NCBI GenBank assembly: GCA_023441965.1
Contig: JAEZNB010000104.1
Span: 1-15,367 of the forward strand
Reading direction: 5' to 3'
DNA: 15,367 nt
Source: Bacillota bacterium
GTDB lineage: Bacteria; Bacillota; Clostridia; Lachnospirales; Lachnospiraceae
The notes beneath the pieces are model-generated. The model was not told the origin of the DNA. It worked only from the letters and a program-made list of their open reading frames with translations, and ran no database searches. This document shows, piece after piece, positions 1-6,874 of this stretch. Position numbers and translations under genes: made by a program. How positions within the stretch are numbered: the first letter of the stretch is position 1; each line of letters begins with the position of its first letter.

Positions 1-458
1 GCCCTACACCCGAGCCTTGTCCGCAGCCGGAGCCTTGTCCTGTCTGTCCCACACCCGAGCCTTGTCCGGAACAGGAGGTCCGAGTCGAGTACAGACCATA
101 TCCGGTAAGGGTTCCCATGCCCTGCCCTATGATCAGAATGAGGGTGGAGTACCGTGAGCCTGCCTGTAAGCAGGATTGCAAGATCAAACCGGGAGTGATC
201 CTAGGCTGTATCTGGGGTTGCAGCTGCTGCGGCAGTCATGATTTTGAGGTGAAGCTTTATGAGGTTTGTGATGAGAAGAAGATTCAGCTGTATTGTGAAA
301 CAGTCGGCTGCTGTGGCTGCTTTGAATTTGATGTTCCCTATGACGGCTGCTATCTGCTGGAGGTCTGTGTAATCGGATTCGGGAAGAAGTCTTCTGACTG
401 TAAGCCCGTCCTGACCCTGAAGAATGTTGGCGTTTCCAGTCTGAGAGTGGAAGCTTAA
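1..458 (+). CDS. Cysteine-rich protein with PEPCP repeats, 5'-truncated by window edge
   Basis: The reading frame is open from the window edge (first full codon at base 3) to the TAA at 456-458, giving at least 151 residues, so the true start lies upstream. I do not recognise the family. The first 25 visible residues are a low-complexity tract in which PEPCP occurs three times (codons starting at 9, 27 and 54). A stretch with RVEYR twice follows, then a globular-looking C-terminal part ending in alternating hydrophobic segments (YLLEVCVIGF, PVLTLKNVGV) that could form a small beta-sandwich. I count 19 cysteines in 151 residues, including CSCCG and CCGC clusters. This suggests metal binding or heavy disulfide cross-linking, as in a surface or spore-coat protein. 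That role is inference only. No membrane segment is visible. The internal ATG at 117 has only a weak Shine-Dalgarno, and the composition continues across it, so it is probably not the start. A terminator follows 63 bases after the stop. Confidence 0.75.
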   Translation, partial: PTPEPCPQPEPCPVCPTPEPCPEQEVRVEYRPYPVRVPMPCPMIRMRVEYREPACKQDCKIKPGVILGCIWGCSCCGSHDFEVKLYEVCDEKKIQLYCETVGCCGCFEFDVPYDGCYLLEVCVIGFGKKSSDCKPVLTLKNVGVSSLRVEA

Positions 459-520
459 GCTGACTTAAGAGCAATCCGGCTGATATCGGAAGAGATTTAT
501 GATTTAGCGATTATATATAA

Positions 521-581
521 GATCCGGTTCGTTTCGGGAGTAACTGTTATGCTTAGCAGAAACGGAACGAACCGGATTTTT
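521..581 (+). terminator. Intrinsic terminator after the Cys-rich gene
   Basis: A 12-bp perfect stem pairs 522-533 (ATCCGGTTCGTT) with 566-577 (AACGAACCGGAT). The loop is about 32 bases, partly able to pair further, and a T tract follows at 577-581. It ends the upstream Cys-rich transcription unit and isolates it from the DJ-1 family gene. Confidence 0.85.
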
Positions 582-620
582 AGATGGGCTACTTTGATGT
601 ATGAGATTCTTCTGCAAAGG

Positions 621-649
621 TTTTCTCTATTTCTTCAATATGCTATAAT
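621..649 (+). promoter_or_regulatory. Probable sigma-A promoter with extended -10 for the DJ-1 family gene
   Basis: TATAAT at 644-649 is preceded by TG at 641-642, giving an extended -10 (TGcTATAAT). The -35 position (621-626, TTTTCT) matches TTGACA poorly, which is acceptable with an extended -10. The leader to the start at 815 would be roughly 160 bases. Confidence 0.5.
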
Positions 650-710
650 ATGGATATGATTAACCTCCCAAGATCCTGGACAAGCTATCCGTAATCTTAT
701 AGGAATGCCT

Positions 711-747
711 GTGAAGTAAAGGGTTCGTGATCCCGGACATACTTCAT
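711..747 (+). other. Hairpin in the leader of the DJ-1 family gene
   Basis: TGAAGTA at 712-718 pairs perfectly with TACTTCA at 740-746, enclosing a small GC-rich inner hairpin around GGG/CCC (721-734). It lies in the predicted 160-base leader, 68 bases before the start codon. It does not cover the ribosome binding site and has no T tract. A regulatory role is speculative. Confidence 0.3.
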
Positions 748-814
748 GTTATGAGCTTATGCGAGGAATGAATGGAGAGAAAATACATCAGGTAATAAGG
801 AAAGGAGTAATTCT

Positions 815-1378
815 ATGGCAAAGGTGTGTATCTTTTTGGCAGAGGGCTTTGAAGAAATAGAAGCATTAACGGTAGTGGATGTGCTTCGTCGGGCTAAGGT
901 TGAAATTGTCATGGTTTCGGTAACAGGCACTGATCCGGTAACAGGAGCCCATGGTATAACAGTAATGGCAGACAGCCTGTTTGAGGATATGGAGTATGGG
1001 GACACGGATATGCTGGTTCTTCCCGGAGGAATGCCCGGTACCCTGAATCTGTCAAAGCATGAGGGCTTAAGCCGGTTACTGAAGAGCTTTTATGAGTCGG
1101 GCAAGGAGCTGGCAGCGATTTGTGCTGCCCCCAGAATTCTCGGAACGAAGGGGTTCCTGAGTGGCAAAAATGCTACCTGCTATCCGGGCAATGAGGAGAG
1201 TCTTCTCGGAGCCAGATATCAGGCTGCGGATGTAGTTATGGACGGTAATATCGTGACCTCCAGGGGGATGGGGACAGCCCTTGATTTCTCCTTATCCTTG
1301 GTAACAAAGCTGAAGGGAAGGGAAGAAGCGGTAAGGCTGGCGGAAGCCTTGCAGTACCGCCATTATCAACCGTTATAA
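815..1378 (+). CDS. DJ-1/PfpI family protein (DJ-1/YajL type)
   Basis: This 187-residue protein has the usual length of the single-domain DJ-1/YajL branch. The N-terminus reads FLAEGFEEIEAL, in which Glu16 aligns with the conserved DJ-1 glutamate (E18 in the human protein). The nucleophile elbow AAICAAP places Cys103 at the DJ-1 Cys106 position. The LPGGMPG loop at about 69-75 and the TSRGMGTALDF segment near the C-terminus are also family hallmarks. Members are cytoplasmic dimers. They are described as oxidative-stress proteins, glyoxalase III-like enzymes or protein/nucleotide deglycases, and which activity applies here cannot be read from sequence. The start has a good AAGGAG site 8 bases upstream. 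The gene appears monocistronic, ending 28 bases from the convergent symporter gene with no obvious terminator hairpin between them. Confidence 0.9.
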   Translation: MAKVCIFLAEGFEEIEALTVVDVLRRAKVEIVMVSVTGTDPVTGAHGITVMADSLFEDMEYGDTDMLVLPGGMPGTLNLSKHEGLSRLLKSFYESGKELAAICAAPRILGTKGFLSGKNATCYPGNEESLLGARYQAADVVMDGNIVTSRGMGTALDFSLSLVTKLKGREEAVRLAEALQYRHYQPL

Positions 1379-1406
1379 GGGTCAAGCTGCTTTGAGAGAA
1401 TGATAG

Positions 1407-2738
1407 TCAGCTGAACTGCCTTCCGGTCAGATAAGGCGTGATCTTCTTCCGTAACAGGAAGAGACAAAGCAGGTTAGGCAGGGCCATGAAGGCATTCACA
1501 AAATCAGTAAGCTCCCAGACCAGCTCCAGTGACATGATGGAGCCTACAAATATCATAAGGATATAGCAAAGTCGATAGGTATTGATACCGCTCTTCCCAA
1601 AGAGATACTCCACTGCCTTCTCTCCGAAATAGGACCAGCCGATTAAGGTTGCTATGGCAAAGGAAATCAGGGAGAGACCCAGGATTCGTCCTCCATAGGG
1701 AAGAGCATCAAAGGCAGCAGAGGTGAGCTCCGTAAAGGAGTAGCCTTGGGCAGAGGCAGGATTTTTTATTAGATTTGTCGTAATGACCAGTCCCGTGATG
1801 GCACACATGATTACCGTATCCCAAAAGGTAGCGCTCATGGAGATGAGAGCCTGCCTGGAGGGATGGGAGGTTCTGGCGCCTGCCGCTGCAATTGCCGCAG
1901 ATCCTAAGCCGGCCTCATTGGTAAACAGGCCTCTGGCAATTCCATACCGGGCTGCTGATTTTAAGGTGCTGCCGATAAAGCCTCCGGCAACGGCGGCCGG
2001 AAGTTTGGCAGGACAGAAAGCGGAGTAAAGGATAAAGCGGATGGCCGGCAGAAGGTAGGGAAGGTTTATAACAAGCAGAACTATGCAGCCCAGGATATAA
2101 AAGGCGCCCATAGCCGGTACCAGCTTTGTGCATATCCTTCCAATGGACTGGATCCCGCCTACGATAACAAGTCCGACGAGAACGGAGATGATACCACCGG
2201 CCAGATATTCGGGAACTCCCCATAGGGTGCGCAGGGTCTCTGTAACTGCTCTGGCCTGGGTAGAGCAGCCGACACCGTAGGAGGCAATCACGGTGAAAAG
2301 GCTGAATAAAATGGCCAGACGTTTTTTATTCAGACCATAAGCAAGGGCATACATAGGACCTCCGATATAAGTGCCGTCCTCTGTCCGGCGCCGATATAGG
2401 ACACCCAGAAAGCATTCCGCATAGGAGGTCGCCATACCCAGAATACCGGTCAACCAGCACCAGAGAATGGCTCCCGGACCGCCTAAAGCCACTGCAGTGG
2501 AGATACCCACAATATTACCGGTACCAATGGTTGCTGCAAGAGTTGCAGTCAAGGCACCGAAGCTGCTTAAGTCTCCCTCGGCTCCCTTTTCCGGTACCAC
2601 GGACATACGGATGCCCTTACCAATGTGCCGCTGTACCCCCTTAAGGTGTATGGTAAAATATATATGGGCACCAAATAGCATAAGTGGCATCGGAATTCCC
2701 CAAAGAAACTGATTGATGGATTTTAGGATAGGCAGCAT
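1407..2738 (-). CDS. AGCS family sodium:alanine/glycine symporter
   Basis: The product is 443 residues from the ATG at 2738. It is a polytopic inner-membrane protein importing alanine, glycine or a similar small amino acid with Na+. The family signature GGPGAILWCWLTGILG lies at residues 86-101, preceded by the core GTGNIVG motif (72-78) and followed by GTYIGGPMYAL at about 122-132. About ten hydrophobic segments run along the protein, and the C-terminus ends LPNLLCLFLLRKKI. I chose the start at 2738 because GGAAGGAAG lies 7 bases upstream and MLPILKSINQFLWG is the typical family N-terminus. The reading frame could begin at 2831, but those 31 residues are not family-like and have no ribosome binding site. 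The gene is divergent from the solute-binding lipoprotein gene and convergent with the DJ-1 gene, so it is probably transcribed alone. The precise substrate is not determinable. Confidence 0.93.
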   Translation of the reverse strand: MLPILKSINQFLWGIPMPLMLFGAHIYFTIHLKGVQRHIGKGIRMSVVPEKGAEGDLSSFGALTATLAATIGTGNIVGISTAVALGGPGAILWCWLTGILGMATSYAECFLGVLYRRRTEDGTYIGGPMYALAYGLNKKRLAILFSLFTVIASYGVGCSTQARAVTETLRTLWGVPEYLAGGIISVLVGLVIVGGIQSIGRICTKLVPAMGAFYILGCIVLLVINLPYLLPAIRFILYSAFCPAKLPAAVAGGFIGSTLKSAARYGIARGLFTNEAGLGSAAIAAAGARTSHPSRQALISMSATFWDTVIMCAITGLVITTNLIKNPASAQGYSFTELTSAAFDALPYGGRILGLSLISFAIATLIGWSYFGEKAVEYLFGKSGINTYRLCYILMIFVGSIMSLELVWELTDFVNAFMALPNLLCLFLLRKKITPYLTGRQFS

Positions 2739-2745
2739 GGGATTT

Positions 2746-2754
2746 CTTCCTTCC
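2746..2754 (-). promoter_or_regulatory. Ribosome binding site deciding the symporter start
   Basis: On the - strand this reads GGAAGGAAG, 7 bases before the ATG at 2738. It supports the shorter 443-residue product over the longer open frame starting at 2831. Confidence 0.7.
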
Positions 2755-2830
2755 GAAAAGCTTTTTTTAAATATATGAGATTGACCTGACAGATAGAAAC
2801 ATTGGATAAAACAAGCAGGGGGAATCGGCA

Positions 2831-2859
2831 TTTATACCAGAAAATTTGGAAAAAAATCA
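2831..2859 (-). promoter_or_regulatory. Weak candidate promoter for the symporter gene
   Basis: The - strand sequence TGgTATAAA (TATAAA complementary to 2831-2836) resembles an extended -10, but no convincing -35 lies 17 bases upstream. If it is used, the leader is about 90 bases. Confidence 0.3.
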
Positions 2860-2893
2860 TATATTTTTTAGTATTTTTACTACGAAAAACAAC

Positions 2894-2923
2894 TTGTTAT
2901 TCCATTTTTACCAGTGATATGAT
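2894..2923 (+). promoter_or_regulatory. Extended -10 promoter of the solute-binding protein gene
   Basis: The -35 TTGTTA (2894-2899) and -10 TATGAT (2918-2923) are 18 bases apart, with a TG at 2915-2916 forming an extended -10. The start codon at 2957 follows about 30 bases downstream, with GGGAGGT as ribosome binding site. No obvious catabolite-response element was seen. Confidence 0.65.
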
Positions 2924-2956
2924 ACAATTGTATTACTATTTATAGGGAGGTATTTT

Positions 2957-4375
2957 ATGAAAATCAATAGCAGAAAATTATTGGTATTTTTACTGGCTGT
3001 TTCTATGCTGATCGCTACGCTGACTGCATGCGGTAAAAAGGCCGAGGAAGCTGCAGCACCTACTACAGCTCCCACACAGGCGCCTTCTAAGGAGGAGGAG
3101 AAGGCTACTGCAACACCTACACCTACGGAACCCCCTAAGGATTTAGGCGGCATTACCATTACCATCGGTGACTGGTGGACCACGGATCCGAATCCGGAAC
3201 CGAGGGATACGAGAGAAGAAGATACTCTCGCTTACAGAAATGAATTCCAGGAGCAGTATAACTTTACGATTACCCGTGCTAATCTCGGTTCCTGGATGGA
3301 GTATCAGGAGATCGTAGTATCCTCTATTATGGCAGGAGACCCTGCAGCAGATATCTTTGTAATGGATCAGAAGTTTATCGCTGCACCTTTACAGCAGGGA
3401 CTGCTCTATCCACTGAATACGCTGGAGAACTTCAACTTTGACGAGGAGAAGTGGAACCAGGTCGTAAGAAAGATGATGACAATCGGTGATAATACATACG
3501 GTATGGCTCATGGAAGAATGGAGCCCAGACTCGGTGTATTCTGGAACAAGAGACTGTTTGAGGAAGCCGGTCTTGATCCCGATCTGCCTTATGAGTTACA
3601 GAAGAACGGTCAGTGGACCTGGCAGGCACTTGAGGATCTCGCAAGGCAACTGACCCGTGATATCAATAATGACGGCGTTATGGATGTTTACGGTATCTCC
3701 AGCTTCTCCAAGGACTTCTTCCGTGGTTGCGTATTCTCGAACGATGCGAAGTTCATCGGTGTTGATGAGAACGGTAAGTTCTACAATGCAACCGGCGAGC
3801 CTAACTTCCTGGAAGCTTTGGAGTGGGGCAGAAGCTTATATGACAAGGGCTATCATATGCCTCAGCCGGAAGGCTCCAATTGGGACTGGTTCATTTCTAC
3901 CTTTGTTGAGGGTAAGGTAGCTATGCAGTGCGCAGAGGAGTATAAGGTTAATACCTGGAGAGACATGGAAGATGATTGGGGCTTTGTAATCTTCCCGAAG
4001 GGACCTAAGGGCGAAATGATGACAGCTTTCTTGGAGAACGTTGTTGTTATGCCGGTAACCTTAGAGAAGGATCAGGCCGAAAACATTGCATTTGCTTATA
4101 ACCTTTATACCAATACAACACCCGGTTATGAGGATGAAGACTGGAGAACACCTTTCTACTCCGTATTCAGAGATACCAGAGCTGTGGACGAGACCTTACC
4201 TCTGTTCTATGAGCCGAAGCATGGTCTGATCTCCTATCTGTCTCTGATCGCAGGTATTGATTACGGTGATGTAACCTATGATCTGGATGCAGGTGCTCTG
4301 ACAGCAGCTGAATCTGTTGAGAAGGTTCAGGGCTTATGGCAGTCCTTCATCGATGCTGCAAACGGCGTAAAATAA
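2957..4375 (+). CDS. ABC transporter solute-binding lipoprotein, family 1 type
   Basis: The product is 472 residues with a classical lipoprotein signal: a basic start (MKINSRK), a hydrophobic core and the lipobox LTAC ending at Cys25, which would be lipidated and anchor the protein outside the membrane. Residues 26-64 are a flexible Ala/Thr/Pro/Glu-rich linker. The mature domain follows from about residue 65, with features common in carbohydrate-binding family 1 proteins: aromatic-rich segments (GDWWT, GSWMEY, NWDWF), the AGDPAADIFVMD segment, and an EGKVAMQ segment in the C-terminal half. The role would be capturing a sugar or oligosaccharide for an ABC importer. No permease or ATPase gene lies beside it: the left neighbour is a divergent symporter and the right neighbour is a spore protein gene. 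It therefore probably works with a transporter encoded elsewhere. The ligand cannot be assigned. Confidence 0.88.
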   Translation: MKINSRKLLVFLLAVSMLIATLTACGKKAEEAAAPTTAPTQAPSKEEEKATATPTPTEPPKDLGGITITIGDWWTTDPNPEPRDTREEDTLAYRNEFQEQYNFTITRANLGSWMEYQEIVVSSIMAGDPAADIFVMDQKFIAAPLQQGLLYPLNTLENFNFDEEKWNQVVRKMMTIGDNTYGMAHGRMEPRLGVFWNKRLFEEAGLDPDLPYELQKNGQWTWQALEDLARQLTRDINNDGVMDVYGISSFSKDFFRGCVFSNDAKFIGVDENGKFYNATGEPNFLEALEWGRSLYDKGYHMPQPEGSNWDWFISTFVEGKVAMQCAEEYKVNTWRDMEDDWGFVIFPKGPKGEMMTAFLENVVVMPVTLEKDQAENIAFAYNLYTNTTPGYEDEDWRTPFYSVFRDTRAVDETLPLFYEPKHGLISYLSLIAGIDYGDVTYDLDAGALTAAESVEKVQGLWQSFIDAANGVK

Positions 4376-4406
4376 TACGATCGCTAGCAGTAGCCTACAT
4401 GAATAA

Positions 4407-4428
4407 ATAGGTGAACCTATGGTTCATC
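4407..4428 (+). other. Two overlapping, mutually exclusive small hairpins in the 3' region
   Basis: ATAGGT (4407-4412) can pair with ACCTAT (4415-4420). Alternatively GGTGAACC (4410-4417) pairs with GGTTCATC (4421-4428) with one G-U pair. The two folds share bases and exclude each other. They lie 31 bases after the stop of the solute-binding protein gene and just before the large terminator-like hairpin. Confidence 0.35.
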
Positions 4429-4438
4429 AGCTCGAATA

Positions 4439-4508
4439 GAAAACAGAGTATTTATCGGATTTCCTCCCACCAAATGTGGGAGGAAGCCCGGTGAAATACT
4501 CTGTTTTC
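4439..4508 (+). terminator. Long terminator-like hairpin after the solute-binding protein gene
   Basis: A perfect 15-bp outer stem pairs 4439-4453 (GAAAACAGAGTATTT) with 4494-4508. A perfect 10-bp inner stem pairs 4461-4470 (TTCCTCCCAC) with 4476-4485 around a 5-base loop. The A-rich left arm and T-rich right arm (CTGTTTTC) allow termination in either direction, but there is no long T tract outside the stem, so it may act partly as a 3' stabilising structure. Confidence 0.6.
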
Positions 4509-4738
4509 GCATTTGCGATAAAATACGAAAAACGATAGAAGATGGCTTTATTCTTATTTTATAAGCCTTCGAATCTGCTTGGAAATAGTATAGAATGGCG
4601 ATATTCTGTTGTCCCGTGTCAAATAAACAAAACTGTGGAAAGGGAAACATTAATTACCATCATAATAAATCCCTCTGTTGTTAACAATAAGATTACAGGC
4701 AATACAAATACAAAAATCACTTGCGGTGATGATTGACT
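4509..4738. other. AT-rich intergenic stretch with no supported gene
   Basis: This is the remainder of a 491-base gap between the solute-binding protein and spore protein genes. A 64-codon open frame at 4542-4736 lacks a ribosome binding site and has a composition unlike a real protein. I see no tRNA, riboswitch or complete mobile element here. A small hairpin TCAC-ttgc-GGTGA lies near 4718-4730. Confidence 0.4.
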
Positions 4739-4740
4739 TA

Positions 4741-4790
4741 GGTCAATTGACCATTGCATGGTCAGAATAATGTACCGGAGAACCGGTGCA
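4741..4790 (+). promoter_or_regulatory. Cluster of three palindromes upstream of the spore protein gene
   Basis: Three dyads lie almost end to end. The first is a perfect 12-base palindrome GGTCAATTGACC (4741-4752). The second is TGACCAT-tgc-ATGGTCA (4748-4764), which overlaps the first. The third is TGTACCGG-agaa-CCGGTGCA (4771-4790) with one G-U pair. The first two share half-sites related to GGTCA/TGACC. They could be operator sites or a structured leader. A weak sigma-G-like pair (GAATA at 4765, CATGAAA at 4789) falls inside, but its spacing of 19 is longer than usual. Confidence 0.4.
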
Positions 4791-4866
4791 TGAAAAACCG
4801 CTGAACCTACACTTGTTGATTTTGTAAATTGGTTGCTTTGATTAAACTAAACGGAGGTGAAAATTT

Positions 4867-5079
4867 ATGGCAAATAACAATAGTGGATCCAACAGAGCAG
4901 AGGTTCCTCAGGCAAGAGAAGCTCTTAATCGCTTTAAGATGGAGGTTGCTAACGAACTTGGCGTTCCGTTAAAGCAGGGTTACAATGGTGACTTAACAAG
5001 CAAACAGAACGGTTCCGTAGGCGGAGAAATGGTTAAACGTATGATCAGAAGCCAGGAACAGTCCATGTCAGGACAGTAA
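4867..5079 (+). CDS. Alpha/beta-type small acid-soluble spore protein
   Basis: This 70-residue protein binds and protects DNA in the dormant spore and is degraded by the GPR protease during germination. Both family blocks are visible. Residues 20-33 contain the helix with the GPR cleavage region (MEVANELGV, Glu26 and Ala28). Residues 41-60 carry the conserved DNA-contacting segment (LTSKQNGSVGG followed by MVKRMI). Length and Asn/Gln-rich ends fit the family. The start has a strong ACGGAGGTG ribosome binding site. The gene stands alone between a palindrome-rich upstream region and its own intrinsic terminator. Expression in the forespore under sigma-G is expected from the family, but I could not find a confident sigma-G promoter. 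Its presence shows that the host is a spore former. Confidence 0.96.
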   Translation: MANNNSGSNRAEVPQAREALNRFKMEVANELGVPLKQGYNGDLTSKQNGSVGGEMVKRMIRSQEQSMSGQ

Positions 5080-5111
5080 TCATTGATAATGATGCAGCAT
5101 AAACTGATCAA

Positions 5112-5147
5112 GAAAACATCACCGGCAAGTTCCGGTGATGTTTTTTA
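5112..5147 (+). terminator. Intrinsic terminator of the spore protein gene
   Basis: An 11-bp stem pairs 5115-5125 (AACATCACCGG) with 5132-5142, with a 6-base loop and a run of six T (5141-5146). It is a textbook rho-independent terminator about 35 bases after the stop codon. Confidence 0.95.
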
Positions 5148-5155
5148 AATTTTCA

Positions 5156-5184
5156 TTCCAAATACTTTTACAATATGTTAAAAT
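5156..5184 (+). promoter_or_regulatory. Probable promoter of glmM with extended -10
   Basis: TGtTAAAAT (TG at 5176-5177, -10 hexamer 5179-5184) forms an extended -10. The -35 TTCCAA (5156-5161) at 17-base spacing is weak. It starts right after the spore gene terminator and gives a leader of about 105 bases. Confidence 0.45.
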
Positions 5185-5298
5185 GAGTTGAGAAAAAGTG
5201 AGGAAACAGATTTCAGATGAAAATCCTTACATATATTTATAACATAGGAGAATAGTCCGCATGCCGGATAAGAATAAAAAGGTTGGAGAGGATGACAG

Positions 5299-6648
5299 AT
5301 GGGTAAGTATTTTGGTACGGATGGATTCCGTGGAGAAGCAAATGTTGAACTTACAGTTTCACATGCATATAAAGTAGGAAGGTTCCTGGGTTATTATTAC
5401 GGTAAGGACCATAAAGCGAAAATTGTGATCGGAAAGGATACCAGAAGGTCCAGCTATATGTTTGAATATTCCCTGGTGGCAGGGTTGACGGCCAGCGGAG
5501 CAGATGCTTATCTTCTCCATGTCACACCAACCCCGAGTGTATCCCATGTCGTCAGGACAGAGGGCTTTGATTGCGGAATCATGATTTCAGCAAGCCATAA
5601 TCCCTATTATGATAACGGTATTAAGGTCATCAACAGTAACGGCCATAAGCTGGAAGCGGAAGTGGAGAAGCTAATCGAAGAGTACATAGACCGTAAGGAG
5701 GATGATCTGCCTCTGGCAAAAAGGGAGAGGATCGGAAGAACTGTGGACTATGCAATCGGGAGAAACCGCTATATCGGGTACCTGATTTCTCTAGCGACCA
5801 GATCCTTTAAGGATATGAAAATCGGTCTGGACTTGGCAAATGGGTCTGCAACCACGGTTGCAAAAGGGGTCTTTGATGCTTTGGGAGCGAAAACCTATAT
5901 AATCGGCAGTGAACCGAGCGGTACGAATATCAATCTGGAATGCGGCTCCACTCATATCGAAGCCCTGCGTAAATTTGTATTGGAGCATGGGCTCGATGTA
6001 GGCTTTGCCTATGATGGTGACGCAGACCGATGTTTGGCAGTCGATGATTGTGGCAATATTATAGATGGAGATCTGATTATGTACCTGTGCGGAGTTTATA
6101 TGAAGGACAGGGGAGAGCTGGCCAACAACACGATTGTGACAACGGTTATGTCAAATCTTGGATTGTATCAGGCTCTGGATCGCAAGGGGATCCGTTATGA
6201 GAAGACCGCAGTCGGTGATAAGTATGTTTATGAAAATATGCTGGCAAACGGCCATTCCATTGGCGGCGAGCAGTCAGGACATATCATATTCAGTAAGAAT
6301 GCAACGACCGGAGATGGCATTCTTACTTCCTTAAAGCTGATGGAGGTCATGGTGGAGAGCAAAGTCAAGCTGTCAGAGCTTCATAAGGAGGTTACGATCT
6401 TCCCGCAGCTGATGAAGAATGTAAAAGTGAAGGATAAGAAGGCTGCCAGAGAGGATGAGGCTGTTGTGGATATCATCAGCCGAATGGAGCAGCGTTTGGG
6501 TCGGGACGGAAGAATACTGGTCCGTGAAAGCGGAACGGAGCCGGTGGTACGTGTTATGGCCGAGGCAGAAACCGACGAGCTTTGTGAGGAATACGTGAAC
6601 AGTATCATCCAGGTAATGATGGACCGTGGACATGTGACGGAGGACTGA
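5299..6648 (+). CDS. glmM: Phosphoglucosamine mutase
   Basis: The 449-residue enzyme interconverts glucosamine-6-phosphate and glucosamine-1-phosphate in the cytoplasm, on the route to UDP-GlcNAc for peptidoglycan. It is an alpha-D-phosphohexomutase. The N-terminal FGTDGFRG motif lies at 5-12. The phosphoserine loop ISASHNP has Ser99 as the residue to be phosphorylated. The metal loop DGDADR lies at 239-244, the sugar-binding loop GGEQSGH at 322-328 and the phosphate-binding loop RESGTEP at 409-415. The length is normal for GlmM, and the GEQSG loop and FGTDG start favour GlmM over phosphomannomutases. The start has GGAGAGG 7 bases upstream. In many Firmicutes glmM follows cdaA and ybbR, but here it stands alone after a spore protein gene. 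tig follows after a 226-base gap with its own promoter. Confidence 0.92.
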   Translation: MGKYFGTDGFRGEANVELTVSHAYKVGRFLGYYYGKDHKAKIVIGKDTRRSSYMFEYSLVAGLTASGADAYLLHVTPTPSVSHVVRTEGFDCGIMISASHNPYYDNGIKVINSNGHKLEAEVEKLIEEYIDRKEDDLPLAKRERIGRTVDYAIGRNRYIGYLISLATRSFKDMKIGLDLANGSATTVAKGVFDALGAKTYIIGSEPSGTNINLECGSTHIEALRKFVLEHGLDVGFAYDGDADRCLAVDDCGNIIDGDLIMYLCGVYMKDRGELANNTIVTTVMSNLGLYQALDRKGIRYEKTAVGDKYVYENMLANGHSIGGEQSGHIIFSKNATTGDGILTSLKLMEVMVESKVKLSELHKEVTIFPQLMKNVKVKDKKAAREDEAVVDIISRMEQRLGRDGRILVRESGTEPVVRVMAEAETDELCEEYVNSIIQVMMDRGHVTED

Positions 6649-6691
6649 GCATGGCCCGGTAAAACAGATTATCCCTATCAAACAAGAAATT

Positions 6692-6721
6692 ATGGTATTT
6701 ACAGATTCCATATGTTATAAT
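6692..6721 (+). promoter_or_regulatory. Promoter of the tig-clpP-clpX operon
   Basis: A perfect TATAAT (6716-6721) with TG at 6713-6714 gives an extended -10. The -35 region (6692-6697, ATGGTA) is poor. The leader to tig would be about 150 bases. No CtsR or HrcA/CIRCE-type inverted repeat was recognised around it. Confidence 0.55.
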
Positions 6722-6874
6722 ATACTAATGTCAAAATGTCTGTAGTTCAGATGCAGTACCTGAAAGGTTATTTACCCACATATTCGGAAACTGTTAAGAA
6801 GAGGATACATACTTCCATTCAAAGGAAGGTCGGTATAGCTACGAAAGGTACTTAAAATAAGGAGGAAATCATAA

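Noticed and set aside
117..119. ATG as the start of the Cys-rich gene
   Set aside because: The frame is open upstream with the same Pro/Cys-rich composition, and the RVEYR motif repeats on both sides of the ATG, so the protein most likely continues from outside the window.
184..474. 96-codon antisense open frame over the Cys-rich gene
   Set aside because: Ser/His/Arg-rich shadow of the + strand frame with no ribosome binding site. The + strand frame shows clear protein-like repeats and is followed by a terminator.
721..734. tRNA T-arm-like GGGTTCG sequence upstream of the DJ-1 family gene
   Set aside because: No acceptor, D or anticodon arms can be formed around it. It is part of a simple hairpin.
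2739..2831. Longer N-terminus for the symporter
   Set aside because: The extra 31 residues have no ribosome binding site and are unlike the family N-terminus, while 2738 has a good site.
4542..4736. 64-codon + strand open frame in the intergenic gap
   Set aside because: No Shine-Dalgarno, biased low-complexity composition and position directly after a terminator structure give no support for translation.
4765..4795. Sigma-G promoter (GAATA / CATGAAA) for the spore protein gene
   Set aside because: The -10 match is partial and the spacing is 19, longer than usual, so it is not reported as a promoter feature.
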